This document shows positions 28,429-38,127 of a stretch of 64,000 nucleotides of DNA, one piece after another (position 1 is the stretch's first letter; each line of letters begins with the position of its first letter). The position numbers and the translations under genes are program-made. The notes beneath the pieces were generated by a model. That model did no database searches. It saw nothing but the letters and a program-made list of their open reading frames with translations, and had not been told where the DNA came from. The stretch covers positions 1 to 64,000 of the forward strand of contig NZ_VOSS01000096.1 in NCBI RefSeq assembly GCF_007997035.1. Direction: 5' to 3'. The stretch comes from Ralstonia sp. TCR112. Lineage in GTDB: Bacteria; Pseudomonadota; Gammaproteobacteria; Burkholderiales; Burkholderiaceae.

Positions 28429-31400
28429 ATGAGCACCTCCCCCGATTCGCGTCCTGACCTGCAATCGAATACCCACAGCTGGCGCGCGCGGCTTGATCGC
28501 GTGCGCAGTACGGCCGGCTGGCAACGCGCGGCACAGGTTGGCACATCGCGTCGCACGAAGCGCATCGGGATCGGCGTGCTGATCTTTCTGGTGGTGTTCG
28601 GGTTGCTGGGCGCATTCGGTGGGCCGCCGCTGCTGCGCCACCTGGCGCAGACACAGCTCAGCAAGCTGCTGGACCGACCGGTTTCGGTCGGCAAGATCGG
28701 CATCAATCCATACACGCTGCGGCTTGATGTCGACCAGCTCCACATTGCCGAGCGCGACGGCAAAACCCCGTTCGTCGACGTGGGCCATCTGCATGTGAAC
28801 GCGTCGTGGAGTTCGATCTTCCGCCGCGCGCCCGTCATCGAAGAACTCAGCATCGATGCGCCGCACGTGCGTATCGTGCGCACCGCCGAGCAGCGCTTCA
28901 ACTTCTCCGACATCGTCGACAAGCTGACGCAGCCGGACAACCTGCCCAAACCCAAGTCGGACGAACCGGCGCGCTTCGCCTTCGCCAACCTGCAGTTGAC
29001 GAACGGCACGATCGATTTTGCCGACCAGCCGCTTGGTGCGCAGCACAAGTTGGACGGATTGCAGATCGGCGTGCCTTTCCTGGCGAGCCTGCCCGCTGAC
29101 GTGGACATCTTCGTGCAGCCGCTGCTGGCCGCCCGCATCGACGGTGCGCCGCTGCATTTCGCGGGCAAGACAAAGCCGTTTGCCGAGTCGCTCGAATCGA
29201 ACCTCAACATCAAGATCGACGGTCTGGATCTGCCCCGCTACCTAGGCTACGTGCCGGGCCCGCTGCCGGTGGCGGTGCCGCAGGGCAAGCTGACGACCGA
29301 CCTGACGATCGACTTCCAGAAACCGAAAAGCGGCGCGCCGGCGCTGCGCGTGCATGGCACTGCCGGCCTAGACAACCTGCAAGTGGTCGACGCAAGGAAA
29401 GCGCCGCTGTTGGCCGCCAAACAGGTGCGCGCAACACTTGCCGACGTGCGGCCGCTCGACAACGTATTCCACCTCGATGCGCTGACGCTTGATGGCGTGC
29501 GCGTCGACGCCACGCGGGGTGCCGATGGCGCCATCAATTTCGCGCAACTCGGCGGCAAGCCCTCGCATGCCGAGGCGAAGCCCGCCAAACCCGAGCCCGC
29601 ACCAACCGCCAAGCCGAAACCGTTGGATGTGGTGATCAGCAAGCTGCAACTGGCCGACAGCACCGTCCATTGGCATGACGCAACCACGCAGCCGGCTGCC
29701 GACCTGACGCTGGAAGACCTTCGCGGCGACATTGGCGTGCGCACCCTGGGCGGCCCGACCACGCTCGATGTGGGTGCCAAGCTGGCGCAGGGCGGCACGC
29801 TGAACGTCAAAGGCAACACGTCGCTGGAGAAGAACACCGGCGAGCTGGAGCTGAAGCTGGAAGGCGTGAAGCTGGCTGGCATCGGCCCGTATCTGCGCCA
29901 GGCCGGTGCGCCGCAATTGCAGAACGGCGCGCTGTCGGCCGACGGCAAGGTGGCGCTCGACTTCGGGCCGGACAAATTCAACGTACGTGCCGAGCCGCTG
30001 ACCGCCAGCCTGGCCGATCTGTCGCTGGCGCCGGCCTCGGGCAAGGACACCGCGCTGCGTGCCAAGCTGCTGCGCGCGGATGTAAAGAGCTTCGACCTGA
30101 GCGCTCGCACCCTCGCATTGAACGAGGTGCGCGCCGACGGCCTGCAGATTGACGCACTGCGCAAGAAGGACGGTACGACCACGTTGACGCTGCTCGATGG
30201 GCCGCAGCCAGCGGCCGGCAAGTCGGCAACGCCCGCCAAGTCCAGCGCAAAGTCGAATGCCCCCGCTGAAAAGCCGTGGGCAGTGACCGTACAGACCTTG
30301 AAGCTGGACAACAGCGCTGTCGGCTTTGAAGACCAATCGAACTCGCGTCCGGTCAAGGTCCGTGTCGAGCCGCTGAACGTGGTCGTACAGAACGCTTCCA
30401 CCGATCTCGGCAAACCCGTCAACGTGCAGATCGGTGCGGGGCTGGGCACGAAGGGCAAGCTCGATGTGCGCGGCGAGGTGGTGCCGCAGCCGCTGAAGGC
30501 CGACCTGCGCGTGAACTCGCAAAACCTGTCGTTGGCGGGTTTCGACCCGTATCTCGACAAATCGCTGAATGCTGCGATTACGAGCGCGCTGCTCTCGATG
30601 GACGGACGCCTCGTACTCAACCAAGGCAAGGCGCTGACGGTCAACTACCAGGGCAACGCGACGCTGGGCAACGTGCGGTTGCAAGACCGCGTGAGTTCGG
30701 ACGACTTCCTGCGCTGGCGCTCGCTCGCGCTCAATCGTATCCAGGCCAACTACGACGGCACCACGCCGCGTGTGCGGGTGGGCGCGGTCGCGCTGTCGAC
30801 GTTCTACGCGCGGATCATCATCAATCCGAATGGGCGTCTGAATCTGCAGGACATCCGCGTGCAGCCGACCGAGGAGCGGCGCTCGCTGACCCAGAGCGAA
30901 CCTGCATCGGCATCAGGCGCCGCAGCGTCCGCTCCGGCAGCGGCGCCCGTGGTGGCTTCGGCCCCGACTGCGGCTCCTGCATCGGCGGTCACCGTCACAG
31001 CCACCGGTCCCACGCCCAAAGCCGGCGGCGCCGACCTGCGCGTTGACGCCATCACGCTGCAGGACGGCAACATTCGCTTTACCGACAACTTCGTCAAACC
31101 AAACTACACCGCCAACCTGACCGCCATCGGCGGCTCGATCGGCACCATCAGCACGGCCGCCAACCAGACACCCGCCGACGTGACGCTGCGCGGCAGTGTC
31201 GACAGCACAGCGCCTGTAGACATCCACGGCAAGGTCAATCCGCTCGCGCCTACGGCCTTCGTCGACCTGACGGCCAAGGCCGACGGCGTGGAACTGACCA
31301 ACCTCACGCCCTACTCCGCCAAGTACGCCGGCTACCCGATCACCAAGGGCAAGCTGACGATGGATCTGCACTACCTGTTGGACCAGGGCAAGCTGACCGC

Positions 31401-32211
31401 CGACAACCACATCTTCATCGACCAGCTCACCTTCGGCGACCGCGTAGAAAGCAAGGACGCGACCAATCTGCCGGTGCGGCTGGCAGTGGCGCTGCTGAAG
31501 AATTCGCGCGGCGAGATCGATGTGCGCGTGCCGGTGTCCGGCTCGCTGGATGACCCGCAGTTCAGCATCGGCGGCGTCATCCTGCGTGCATTCGTCAACC
31601 TCATCGCGCGCGCCGTGACGGCGCCGTTCTCGTTACTGGCCAGCGCGTTTGGTGGCAGCGGCGGCGAAGAACTCGGCTACATCGAGTTCGATCCGGGCAC
31701 TTCGAACATCAGCCAGGCATCGGTGGCGAAGCTGGACAAGCTCGCCACGGCGCTCAAGGACCGGCCTGCGCTGAAGGTCGACATCGTCGGCCGTGTCGAT
31801 CCGGAATTCGACCGCGACGGCCTGCGCCGGGAGGCCGTGAACCGCCAGATTCGCGAACAAAAGCTCAAGGACGCCGGCGACGCTGCCGAGGCAGACACCA
31901 GCGTCAAGCTGGAAGAGGAGGCCAAGTACCTTGAACGCGCCTACAAAGCCGCCAAGTTCCCGAAACCGCGCAACGTGATCGGGCTTGCCAAATCGTTGCC
32001 CCCTGACGAGATGCGCAAGCTGATGGAAACCAACGTACAAGTGACGGATGCGGACTTGCGGGAACTCGCCCAGCGACGTGCCAACGCCGTGCATGTGGCG
32101 CTGGCCGAACGTGTGGATCCTGGACGTCTCTTTGTCGTGGCGCCCAAGCTCAACGCGGACGGCATCAAGGACAAGGGCAAAACGACACGGGTTGATTTCT
32201 CGCTGAAGTAG
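28429..32211 (+). CDS. Large DUF748 (AsmA-like) envelope protein
   Basis: A 1260-residue protein with one transmembrane helix (about residues 46-64, IGIGVLIFLVVFGLL) and a very long periplasmic part rich in beta repeats, matching DUF748/AsmA-like proteins. Internal repeats of the form L-D-G-L-x-x-D and K-L-x-L-x-D are visible, along with two Ala/Pro/Lys linkers (near 385-405 and 820-865). Near residue 1082 an OmpA/MotB-like stretch begins: EELGYIEFDPGTSNISQAS, then VDIVGRVDPEFD. AsmA-like proteins shuttle lipids between membranes; that role here is an inference. No partner gene is evident. Confidence 0.85.
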   Translation: MSTSPDSRPDLQSNTHSWRARLDRVRSTAGWQRAAQVGTSRRTKRIGIGVLIFLVVFGLLGAFGGPPLLRHLAQTQLSKLLDRPVSVGKIGINPYTLRLDVDQLHIAERDGKTPFVDVGHLHVNASWSSIFRRAPVIEELSIDAPHVRIVRTAEQRFNFSDIVDKLTQPDNLPKPKSDEPARFAFANLQLTNGTIDFADQPLGAQHKLDGLQIGVPFLASLPADVDIFVQPLLAARIDGAPLHFAGKTKPFAESLESNLNIKIDGLDLPRYLGYVPGPLPVAVPQGKLTTDLTIDFQKPKSGAPALRVHGTAGLDNLQVVDARKAPLLAAKQVRATLADVRPLDNVFHLDALTLDGVRVDATRGADGAINFAQLGGKPSHAEAKPAKPEPAPTAKPKPLDVVISKLQLADSTVHWHDATTQPAADLTLEDLRGDIGVRTLGGPTTLDVGAKLAQGGTLNVKGNTSLEKNTGELELKLEGVKLAGIGPYLRQAGAPQLQNGALSADGKVALDFGPDKFNVRAEPLTASLADLSLAPASGKDTALRAKLLRADVKSFDLSARTLALNEVRADGLQIDALRKKDGTTTLTLLDGPQPAAGKSATPAKSSAKSNAPAEKPWAVTVQTLKLDNSAVGFEDQSNSRPVKVRVEPLNVVVQNASTDLGKPVNVQIGAGLGTKGKLDVRGEVVPQPLKADLRVNSQNLSLAGFDPYLDKSLNAAITSALLSMDGRLVLNQGKALTVNYQGNATLGNVRLQDRVSSDDFLRWRSLALNRIQANYDGTTPRVRVGAVALSTFYARIIINPNGRLNLQDIRVQPTEERRSLTQSEPASASGAAASAPAAAPVVASAPTAAPASAVTVTATGPTPKAGGADLRVDAITLQDGNIRFTDNFVKPNYTANLTAIGGSIGTISTAANQTPADVTLRGSVDSTAPVDIHGKVNPLAPTAFVDLTAKADGVELTNLTPYSAKYAGYPITKGKLTMDLHYLLDQGKLTADNHIFIDQLTFGDRVESKDATNLPVRLAVALLKNSRGEIDVRVPVSGSLDDPQFSIGGVILRAFVNLIARAVTAPFSLLASAFGGSGGEELGYIEFDPGTSNISQASVAKLDKLATALKDRPALKVDIVGRVDPEFDRDGLRREAVNRQIREQKLKDAGDAAEADTSVKLEEEAKYLERAYKAAKFPKPRNVIGLAKSLPPDEMRKLMETNVQVTDADLRELAQRRANAVHVALAERVDPGRLFVVAPKLNADGIKDKGKTTRVDFSLK

Positions 32212-32243
32212 CCCATCTATGGGATAATTCACCTTTCCTTACT

Positions 32244-32601
32244 GGGGCCGACCTGGTTTCGACGTGGGTTGCAAAGCAGTGGAGGGCATACCGAGGACCC
32301 GTCACCTCGTTAATCAATGGGAATGCAATAACTGCTAACGACGAACGTTACGCACTGGCAGCCTAAGGGCCGCCGTCCTCGCACTGGCTCGCTGACGGGC
32401 TAGGGTCGAAAGACTAGCGAGGTCATCTACGTCAGATAAGCTCTAGGTGAGTCACGGGCCTAGAGACGAAAACTTAGTGAATCGCCGTCGTAGAGCGTGT
32501 TCGTCCGCGATGCGGCGGTTAAATCAAATGACAGAACTAAGTATGTAGAACTCTCTGTGGAGGGCTTGCGGACGCGGGTTCGATTCCCGCCGGCTCCACC
32601 A
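32244..32601 (+). ncRNA. ssrA: Transfer-messenger RNA (tmRNA)
   Basis: The 5' end GGGGCCGACCTGGTTTCGAC and 3' end GGTTCGATTCCCGCCGGCTC plus CACCA form the tRNA-Ala-like domain. GGGGCCG pairs with CGGCTCC, and the 3' CCA ends at 32601. The resume codon GCT at 32334 opens a tag reading A-N-D-E-R-Y-A-L-A-A and a TAA stop at 32364-32366. The length of 358 nt is normal. It frees stalled ribosomes together with SmpB. A strong terminator follows. Confidence 0.97.
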
Positions 32602-32607
32602 AATACG

Positions 32608-32640
32608 AAACCCCAACCGTTCTCGGTTGGGGTTTTTTTT
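32608..32640 (+). terminator. Intrinsic terminator of ssrA
   Basis: AACCCCAACCG and CGGTTGGGGTT around a TTCT loop, with an eight-base T run. It lies 7 nt past the CCA end of tmRNA and between ssrA and the converging adhesin gene. Confidence 0.93.
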
Positions 32641-32752
32641 CTTCTCAGCATATGCGCCCGCGGGAACCTGCCCCCGAGGGATCAACCTAGACGCATCGAC
32701 TCACTGCAAGACATGCATGGCAGACGAGCCGGTCGAGCCGCCTCACGCCGCG

Positions 32753-33733
32753 TCAGTCATAGCTCATCACAAACGTGACCGAGCTATTGGCCGTACCGGG
32801 CACAATCTCAGAGCCAGTTTGGTGATAAGCCGCCTTCAACGGAATGTTGAAGTTACCGCCCAGCTTGTCGTAGTCGCTGTATTGGAGCTTAGTTTTCAGC
32901 GCCACCGGATTGCCTAGGCTATCGAGCAACTGCAAGCCCACACCCTTGGCGGTCGATTCCGCATCGAGAGCGACGACCGAACGCGTCGCATCAACGATGG
33001 GCGTGTTGGGATTCAGTTGATATGACACCTTGTTGATGCCCTCGGGGCACTCCTTCAAGGCGATTGAGAAGTTCACGGGTGCCAGTGATGTGCCAACACC
33101 CTTGAAGCTTCCCACATAGTTCTGGTCGCCCATCTTGACGATGACATCGGGTGTCTTGCAGGAAAGCGTTGCGACGGAGGACTTGTTGCTAGTCTTGATC
33201 GTGAAGATATTGATTTCATTATTCGCGTTCAAATGACCAAGAATTCCTACCGGAACACTTGCACCCGCCTTGACTGGCCCGATCTTTATCAAGCTGAGGG
33301 CCACTTTTACGTCGTTAAAGTAATACCCTTTCCCAGCGGGCAACTCAGGACCATAAAGGATGTCGTTATACCCCCAACTCCATGCCAGACCAGTGTCTCC
33401 GATGGGAAGCGTATTTTTCGCGGTAGAACTAGCCGAGACCCCAACCGAATTGGTCATCCCGTATTTAAAGGCTGCCGTGCATGACCAACTGTGCATGCCT
33501 AGCAGTCCTTTCGGCTCGGATTTCCAGATCACCGTACCATTCGCAGCATCGCGCGGCACGTTCAAGTTCGCCGGTATCGTATATGTCATCGTTGCTGTCC
33601 AATTGTTGGGATCAAATGAACATACCGCGCCGTATGCTGATGCCGTGGTAAAGAGCCCAAAAGAAAGCATCGCCATGAATCGCAGCCCACCGAGTAGGCG
33701 TGTGGGTATGGGGTTTACGTATGTTTCTTTCAT
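32753..33733 (-). CDS. Fimbrial tip adhesin or minor pilin of a chaperone-usher system
   Basis: A 326-residue exported protein; the signal peptide MKETYVNPIPTRLLGGLRFM... ends near residue 36 (SAYGA, mature VCSFDPNNW). The N-terminal lectin-like half and a C-terminal pilin domain (from about residue 195, with LSCKTPDVIVKMG and an end in SSVTFVMSYD) match two-domain adhesins such as FimH. Four or more cysteines could form two disulphides. Base composition is clearly more AT-rich than its neighbours. It is the last gene of the fimbrial operon, 260 nt after the usher, and may have its own promoter. The receptor is unknown. Confidence 0.85.
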   Translation of the reverse strand: MKETYVNPIPTRLLGGLRFMAMLSFGLFTTASAYGAVCSFDPNNWTATMTYTIPANLNVPRDAANGTVIWKSEPKGLLGMHSWSCTAAFKYGMTNSVGVSASSTAKNTLPIGDTGLAWSWGYNDILYGPELPAGKGYYFNDVKVALSLIKIGPVKAGASVPVGILGHLNANNEINIFTIKTSNKSSVATLSCKTPDVIVKMGDQNYVGSFKGVGTSLAPVNFSIALKECPEGINKVSYQLNPNTPIVDATRSVVALDAESTAKGVGLQLLDSLGNPVALKTKLQYSDYDKLGGNFNIPLKAAYHQTGSEIVPGTANSSVTFVMSYD

Positions 33734-33993
33734 ATATTTCGCTCCAGTTTTGCCTGCGATCTACCGGCATTTTTTCCAAATGATGAAAGCAGGTCCGCTC
33801 TTTACACGTCTTTCCTCTGAGCGGCGCCCATGCCTGATTTGCGTACCGTGCAAATGCGCTGATACCGCACTTATGCAGAATCGCCGCGTCGTGGCAGGAA
33901 AAGTGCGACGCGTTTTAGCGGTGCGCTTTTTGCCCACCCCAGAACACGGCGACTGATGACGAAAGCCAGGCGAGACGCTGGCCTTGCCAACGC

Positions 33994-36579
33994 TTATCGG
34001 CAGCGCAGCGTCTGCCGCTGATAGTTGCGGCCAGGCTCAGCCTGGCGCAGGGCATAAGGCGCCTGACACTGGTTGTCTTTCCACTTCACCGTCAAAGTGC
34101 CCTGGTCCTGATTGAGGAGCACAAATGCGTTGCCGTTCGGGTCTGCTATGCCTAAGTGCCTGCCTGTTTGTGCGTCCTCCACACTGGCCCCGAACGGCAC
34201 CGGCGTGCCATTGGCCTGTTGAAGCGCAAACTGGGCGCGCTGGCCGCTGTAACCCTTGAACGTGGCCTGCACAATTGCGCCGCGCCGCGGCACCACCTGC
34301 TTGACGGTGTCTTCGAGTTCCACGTCCGCCCCCAGGTTATGGGTGTCGGGGCTGAGCGCATTCAATCGATACGGCTGCGCGTACGTGACCACGGCGTAAC
34401 CATTGCGGCCCACCGAGGTGCCAGCATCGGTCTTTACGTCCACGCCCTTGAGCCCTTCCACCCTCATCAGCGCGAAGGTATCGCCCACAGCGCGGCTCAA
34501 GTTGACGCCACCACGATGCACCACCACCGAACCTGTGGCGCCAACGCTGGCCGATTGGTAATCGCGCGCAACGTTCACGTTGGCGTTGAGCTGGCCCACA
34601 TCGGTGTCGCGCGTGATGCTTGCCCCGCCCGTGGCACCACGTCCGCTGCCGGTGTAGCCCGCTTGCATGGCATACGACGTGTTCTCGTTGACGAAGCCGC
34701 TCAGGCCGCTTTGAACATTGGTGCCGCCGTTGTTGCTGTTGCTGATGTTGGTATAGGCACGCCCTGACCGCAGCTTGCCACCCAGCGGAATCGACATTGT
34801 CAGCATGATCTGTGTGCTGTTGCCGCTTCCACTGAATCGCGTGTCCTTGGTCTGGCTCAGGCTGAGGTTATAGCTCAGCTGTTTCCAGTTGCTGCCGTAG
34901 CCGACACTGAAGCTGCGGCTCGAGCCCGGCTGATTCCAGAACGTCTGCTGGCTGACGTTCAGGTAGACGCTGCCGTATCGGCGGTCTGTGCCGCCAAGGT
35001 CCTGGCTGGTTGTCAGGTCGATGCGCGAGCGGCTCCGGCCGGACTGGAAACCCATGCCGTTGAGCCAGCCATCGCTTTGGTTGTTGCTCAGGTCGTTGAC
35101 GTGGTCATTGAAGGTGCGGTAACCGGACGTCGAATAGCGATAGGCAGCCAGCGTGAAGTTGGTGTTGGTGCTCGTGAACGTCTTGGCGTACAGAATCCGC
35201 ACACTCTGCCCGGTATCCCGTTTGCCGCGCGCGCGACTGCTGGATTGGGTCAGATCAACGGAGAGCGCGCCGATGGGCGTGTTGGTACCGACGCCCACGT
35301 TCACCGCCTGGAAGTCCTTCGAGATCTGCAGACCACCAGCCACCGTGCTGTTGTCGGTCAGGCCGTAGACGAGCGAGCCACTCACCAGATTGGGCGACGG
35401 CCCTTGATTGCCATCGTACTTGCCTGCCGCGAAGTTGTACTTGAGCCGCCCTTTTCGCAGCATCAGCGGCAGGCTTGAGAACGCCTGATGCGTGACGCGC
35501 TTGGTGCCGTCGGCTTCGATGACGGTGATCTCGAGATCGCCGTTGGAGCCGGACGGGAAAATGTCGGTCAGTTGGAACGGGCCAGGCGGAACATTGGCCC
35601 GATAGAGCACATAGCCACTCTGGCGCACCTCGACCACCGCGTTGGTGGCTGCCAGCCCGCGCACGACCGGCGCGTAGCCGCGTTCGCTGTCGGGCAGCAT
35701 GGCATCATCCGAGCCGACTTGCACACCGCGAAATCGCACACTGTCAAACAGTGTGGAATCGGAATACTGCTCGCCAAGCGTGAGCTGGCCCTTGATGGCA
35801 TCGACATCGCGCTGCACGAGCGTGCGGTTGCTCTTGAAGCGGGTCTGGCCGCTGTTGCTGCCGCTGACCGTGGACTCGTTTCGCAACCGCCAACGGCCAA
35901 TATTCACGCCGTTCTGCAGGCCGATGAAATAACTGCTGCTGTCGGTGCCGACGCGGCCGTGACCGTAGTTGCCGCTGAACTGGTAGTTGACGTAGCCAGC
36001 GGTAACGCCTTCATCCCACAGCGCAGGGTCAACATAGCCGCGTGCCGCGCGGGAAAGAAATGCCTGCGGAATGCTGAGATTGAGCTGCAGGCGGGCAGCA
36101 TCGAAATCAACCGAAGCCTGGTCCAACAGGTGCGGCAGATCAAGGCACGCGTGGCTGTTGATGTCCAGCGGCGGTGTGATGGCGCTGAGGTTGACGCCGA
36201 AATCCTGCAGCATCTTGGCGGTCAGGCACGGCCGCAGCTTGGCTTTGTCGCTGTCTTGGTAGAAATCGATGTCGCGGCGGCCAACCAGATTGCCGTTGAC
36301 CTCCACCTCGACCCGATAGGTGCCGGGCGGAACGCTGCTGCCAGAACTGAGCACGGCGCTCAGGTCCGCCGGACGTCCTTGGCCGTGCAAAAAGCTCGTG
36401 TTGTACGCAAGGAGCATTGGATCTGCCTGCGCAACGAGCGTCTCCCCTTCGGCGGCGCGTGCGCTGTTCATCATCGCCAGACACACTGCCAGATACAGCG
36501 GCGTCGCGCTCGGGCGTGCAGCGATCGCTTTTCCGTGGGTCTTTCTGGAGAACGCTTTGGGAGTCCGGCATCTAGACAT
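33994..36579 (-). CDS. Fimbrial outer membrane usher protein
   Basis: An 861-residue usher from the ATG at 36579; the frame is open to 36681. A long basic n-region leads into a signal peptide ending near ARAAEG. The usher N-domain (with FLHGQGRPADLSAVLSSG and VEVEVNGNLVGRRDIDFYQ) binds the chaperone-pilin complex. The 24-strand barrel, plug and C-terminal domain (PFGASVEDAQTGRHLGIADP) follow, and the final strand ends in a region with two cysteines. It exports and assembles the pilin subunits. It lies between the chaperone and the adhesin. Confidence 0.93.
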   Translation of the reverse strand: MSRCRTPKAFSRKTHGKAIAARPSATPLYLAVCLAMMNSARAAEGETLVAQADPMLLAYNTSFLHGQGRPADLSAVLSSGSSVPPGTYRVEVEVNGNLVGRRDIDFYQDSDKAKLRPCLTAKMLQDFGVNLSAITPPLDINSHACLDLPHLLDQASVDFDAARLQLNLSIPQAFLSRAARGYVDPALWDEGVTAGYVNYQFSGNYGHGRVGTDSSSYFIGLQNGVNIGRWRLRNESTVSGSNSGQTRFKSNRTLVQRDVDAIKGQLTLGEQYSDSTLFDSVRFRGVQVGSDDAMLPDSERGYAPVVRGLAATNAVVEVRQSGYVLYRANVPPGPFQLTDIFPSGSNGDLEITVIEADGTKRVTHQAFSSLPLMLRKGRLKYNFAAGKYDGNQGPSPNLVSGSLVYGLTDNSTVAGGLQISKDFQAVNVGVGTNTPIGALSVDLTQSSSRARGKRDTGQSVRILYAKTFTSTNTNFTLAAYRYSTSGYRTFNDHVNDLSNNQSDGWLNGMGFQSGRSRSRIDLTTSQDLGGTDRRYGSVYLNVSQQTFWNQPGSSRSFSVGYGSNWKQLSYNLSLSQTKDTRFSGSGNSTQIMLTMSIPLGGKLRSGRAYTNISNSNNGGTNVQSGLSGFVNENTSYAMQAGYTGSGRGATGGASITRDTDVGQLNANVNVARDYQSASVGATGSVVVHRGGVNLSRAVGDTFALMRVEGLKGVDVKTDAGTSVGRNGYAVVTYAQPYRLNALSPDTHNLGADVELEDTVKQVVPRRGAIVQATFKGYSGQRAQFALQQANGTPVPFGASVEDAQTGRHLGIADPNGNAFVLLNQDQGTLTVKWKDNQCQAPYALRQAEPGRNYQRQTLRCR

Positions 36580-36705
36580 CGCAATGCTCGCTTCTGGCTT
36601 TGTGAATCGGGGGGGGCTGTCACATAGGCAAGCTCCGCTACGGTTGGCGCGGGCTAATCCAGCCCAGGCGGGCTGCGCCATCGAACCGGCGGGCGGCCGG
36701 CTCGA

Positions 36706-37449
36706 TCAGTTGCCGGTAGAAACCGGCGTGCTCGGCTGACTGCCGTGCAAGGTGACGCGGTAGCTTTGGCGGCCGCCGTAGTCATTGATGACGTCGTAGC
36801 GCAGCTCAGGTACGGCGGTGTTGGCCGGCAACTTCACGGGCAATGCCACCGTGGCGCCGGGGGCAACCATCTTCGCGTCGATGACTGGTTCTTCTGCACT
36901 GCCGCTGTGTACCTTTGCGTCCACCACGGTCACGTGGTAGAGACTCGGGTTGCTCAAACGCAGCATCGCCTTGCCACCATCCTGGTTGAGCTGCCATTGC
37001 AGGCTGGCCGGAGCCTTCTGGGGGTCTGCGGTCAAACCAGCCGGCCGATAGAACACCTTGATGCGCTGGCGGACAGCCAGTTGCAATACGTTGTCGTTGG
37101 GAGCTGTCTGCGGAACCTCTTGTACGTTCAACCAGAAGGCCGACTCACGATCTGTCGGCATACCCACGCCTTCGTACAGCACGCGCAGCAATTGCTGCTG
37201 CTTTGCTGCCAGCTTCGCCAGCGGCGGGGTAATGGCAAACGGCAGTTGACCGTGCGCGCCTTCATCAAGCGGGTCAAGCCACGCTTGGATCAATGCATCG
37301 CCACCGTCGTTGTTGACAACCACGGAGGTTTCCTTGTTCTTGCCGTCAAAGATCAACCGCGTGGTGCTGAGGGAAATGTTGGCGTGACTCGCGGACGCAG
37401 CCAACGCGCACGCCAACGCCGCGCCAGCGGCGCATCGTTTTGCTTTCAT
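36706..37449 (-). CDS. Periplasmic fimbrial chaperone
   Basis: A 247-residue PapD-like chaperone with signal peptide MKAKRCAAGAALACALAASASHA. The two Ig-like domains are visible: NISLSTTRLIFDGKNKETSV on the G1/A1 side, then FWLNVQEVPQTAP and LQLAVRQRIKVFYRPAGL, the classical chaperone signature that donates a strand to pilin subunits. The C-domain has the conserved NPSLYHVTV. It is encoded between the pilin and the usher, 126 nt before the usher start, in the canonical order. Confidence 0.95.
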   Translation of the reverse strand: MKAKRCAAGAALACALAASASHANISLSTTRLIFDGKNKETSVVVNNDGGDALIQAWLDPLDEGAHGQLPFAITPPLAKLAAKQQQLLRVLYEGVGMPTDRESAFWLNVQEVPQTAPNDNVLQLAVRQRIKVFYRPAGLTADPQKAPASLQWQLNQDGGKAMLRLSNPSLYHVTVVDAKVHSGSAEEPVIDAKMVAPGATVALPVKLPANTAVPELRYDVINDYGGRQSYRVTLHGSQPSTPVSTGN

Positions 37450-37539
37450 ATCCGGAATTGCCTGTGAAGAAATAGGCGGCAGCGGGGTAATGACCGCTGC
37501 CGATTGAAGCCAGCCGCGTGGCTGGCGCTTGTCTTACGC

Positions 37540-38127
37540 TTACTCGTAAGTGAGCGTGAACGGCAAGCTGGCGTTCGCGATACCCGGCTTGATCTTGGTC
37601 GGGTCTGCAGCCACGTAGGCTGCGGCGAAACGCACATTGACGGCACCACCGGTTGCGGGCACCGTGGTCTGTGCCAGCAGGTCGCCGGCGCTGAGGTCGA
37701 ACGCGTTTGCGCCAGCGCCGGTACCTTCGTACACAGCAATGCCGACGCCTTGCGCGAAGCCGGCAGCAGTGTTGCCGTTGTTCACGCGCAGCGTCTTCTT
37801 GTCTGCGCTCAGGTCAGCCGCCTTGCCGGCGAACTTCATGCTGACCTTGGCGCCGGTCTTGCAGACCACGTCAATGTTTGCAGCGCCAGCGCCGCTGGTC
37901 AGACGCTTGGGCGCTGCGACCGTACCGATGTCATCGGCAGCGATGGTGCCCATGTCCACGTTGATCGTGCCTGCATCGCCCGTCAGCGAAGACACCTTGC
38001 AGGTGTCGCTCAGGATCGTGCCTTGGAAATTGATGACGCCATCCACCGACGTGGGCGTCGTTTGGGCCATTGCGGCGGCCGACAGCGTAGACATGGCGAC
38101 GCCAGCCAGGAACAGTTTTGCTTTCAT
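37540..38127 (-). CDS. Major fimbrial subunit (pilin)
   Basis: A 195-residue secreted pilin. The frame is open to 38184, but the ATG at 38127 follows TAAGGGTAAG and begins the signal peptide MKAKLFLAGVAMSTLSAAAMA. The mature protein has the donor strand region TTPTSVDGVINFQGTI, a disulphide pair (Cys in SDTCKVSS and Cys in DVVCKTG) and the C-terminal signature LPFTLTYE, with a penultimate Tyr. This is the FimA type of chaperone-usher pilin. First gene of the fimbrial operon, likely the most expressed. Confidence 0.93.
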   Translation of the reverse strand: MKAKLFLAGVAMSTLSAAAMAQTTPTSVDGVINFQGTILSDTCKVSSLTGDAGTINVDMGTIAADDIGTVAAPKRLTSGAGAANIDVVCKTGAKVSMKFAGKAADLSADKKTLRVNNGNTAAGFAQGVGIAVYEGTGAGANAFDLSAGDLLAQTTVPATGGAVNVRFAAAYVAADPTKIKPGIANASLPFTLTYE

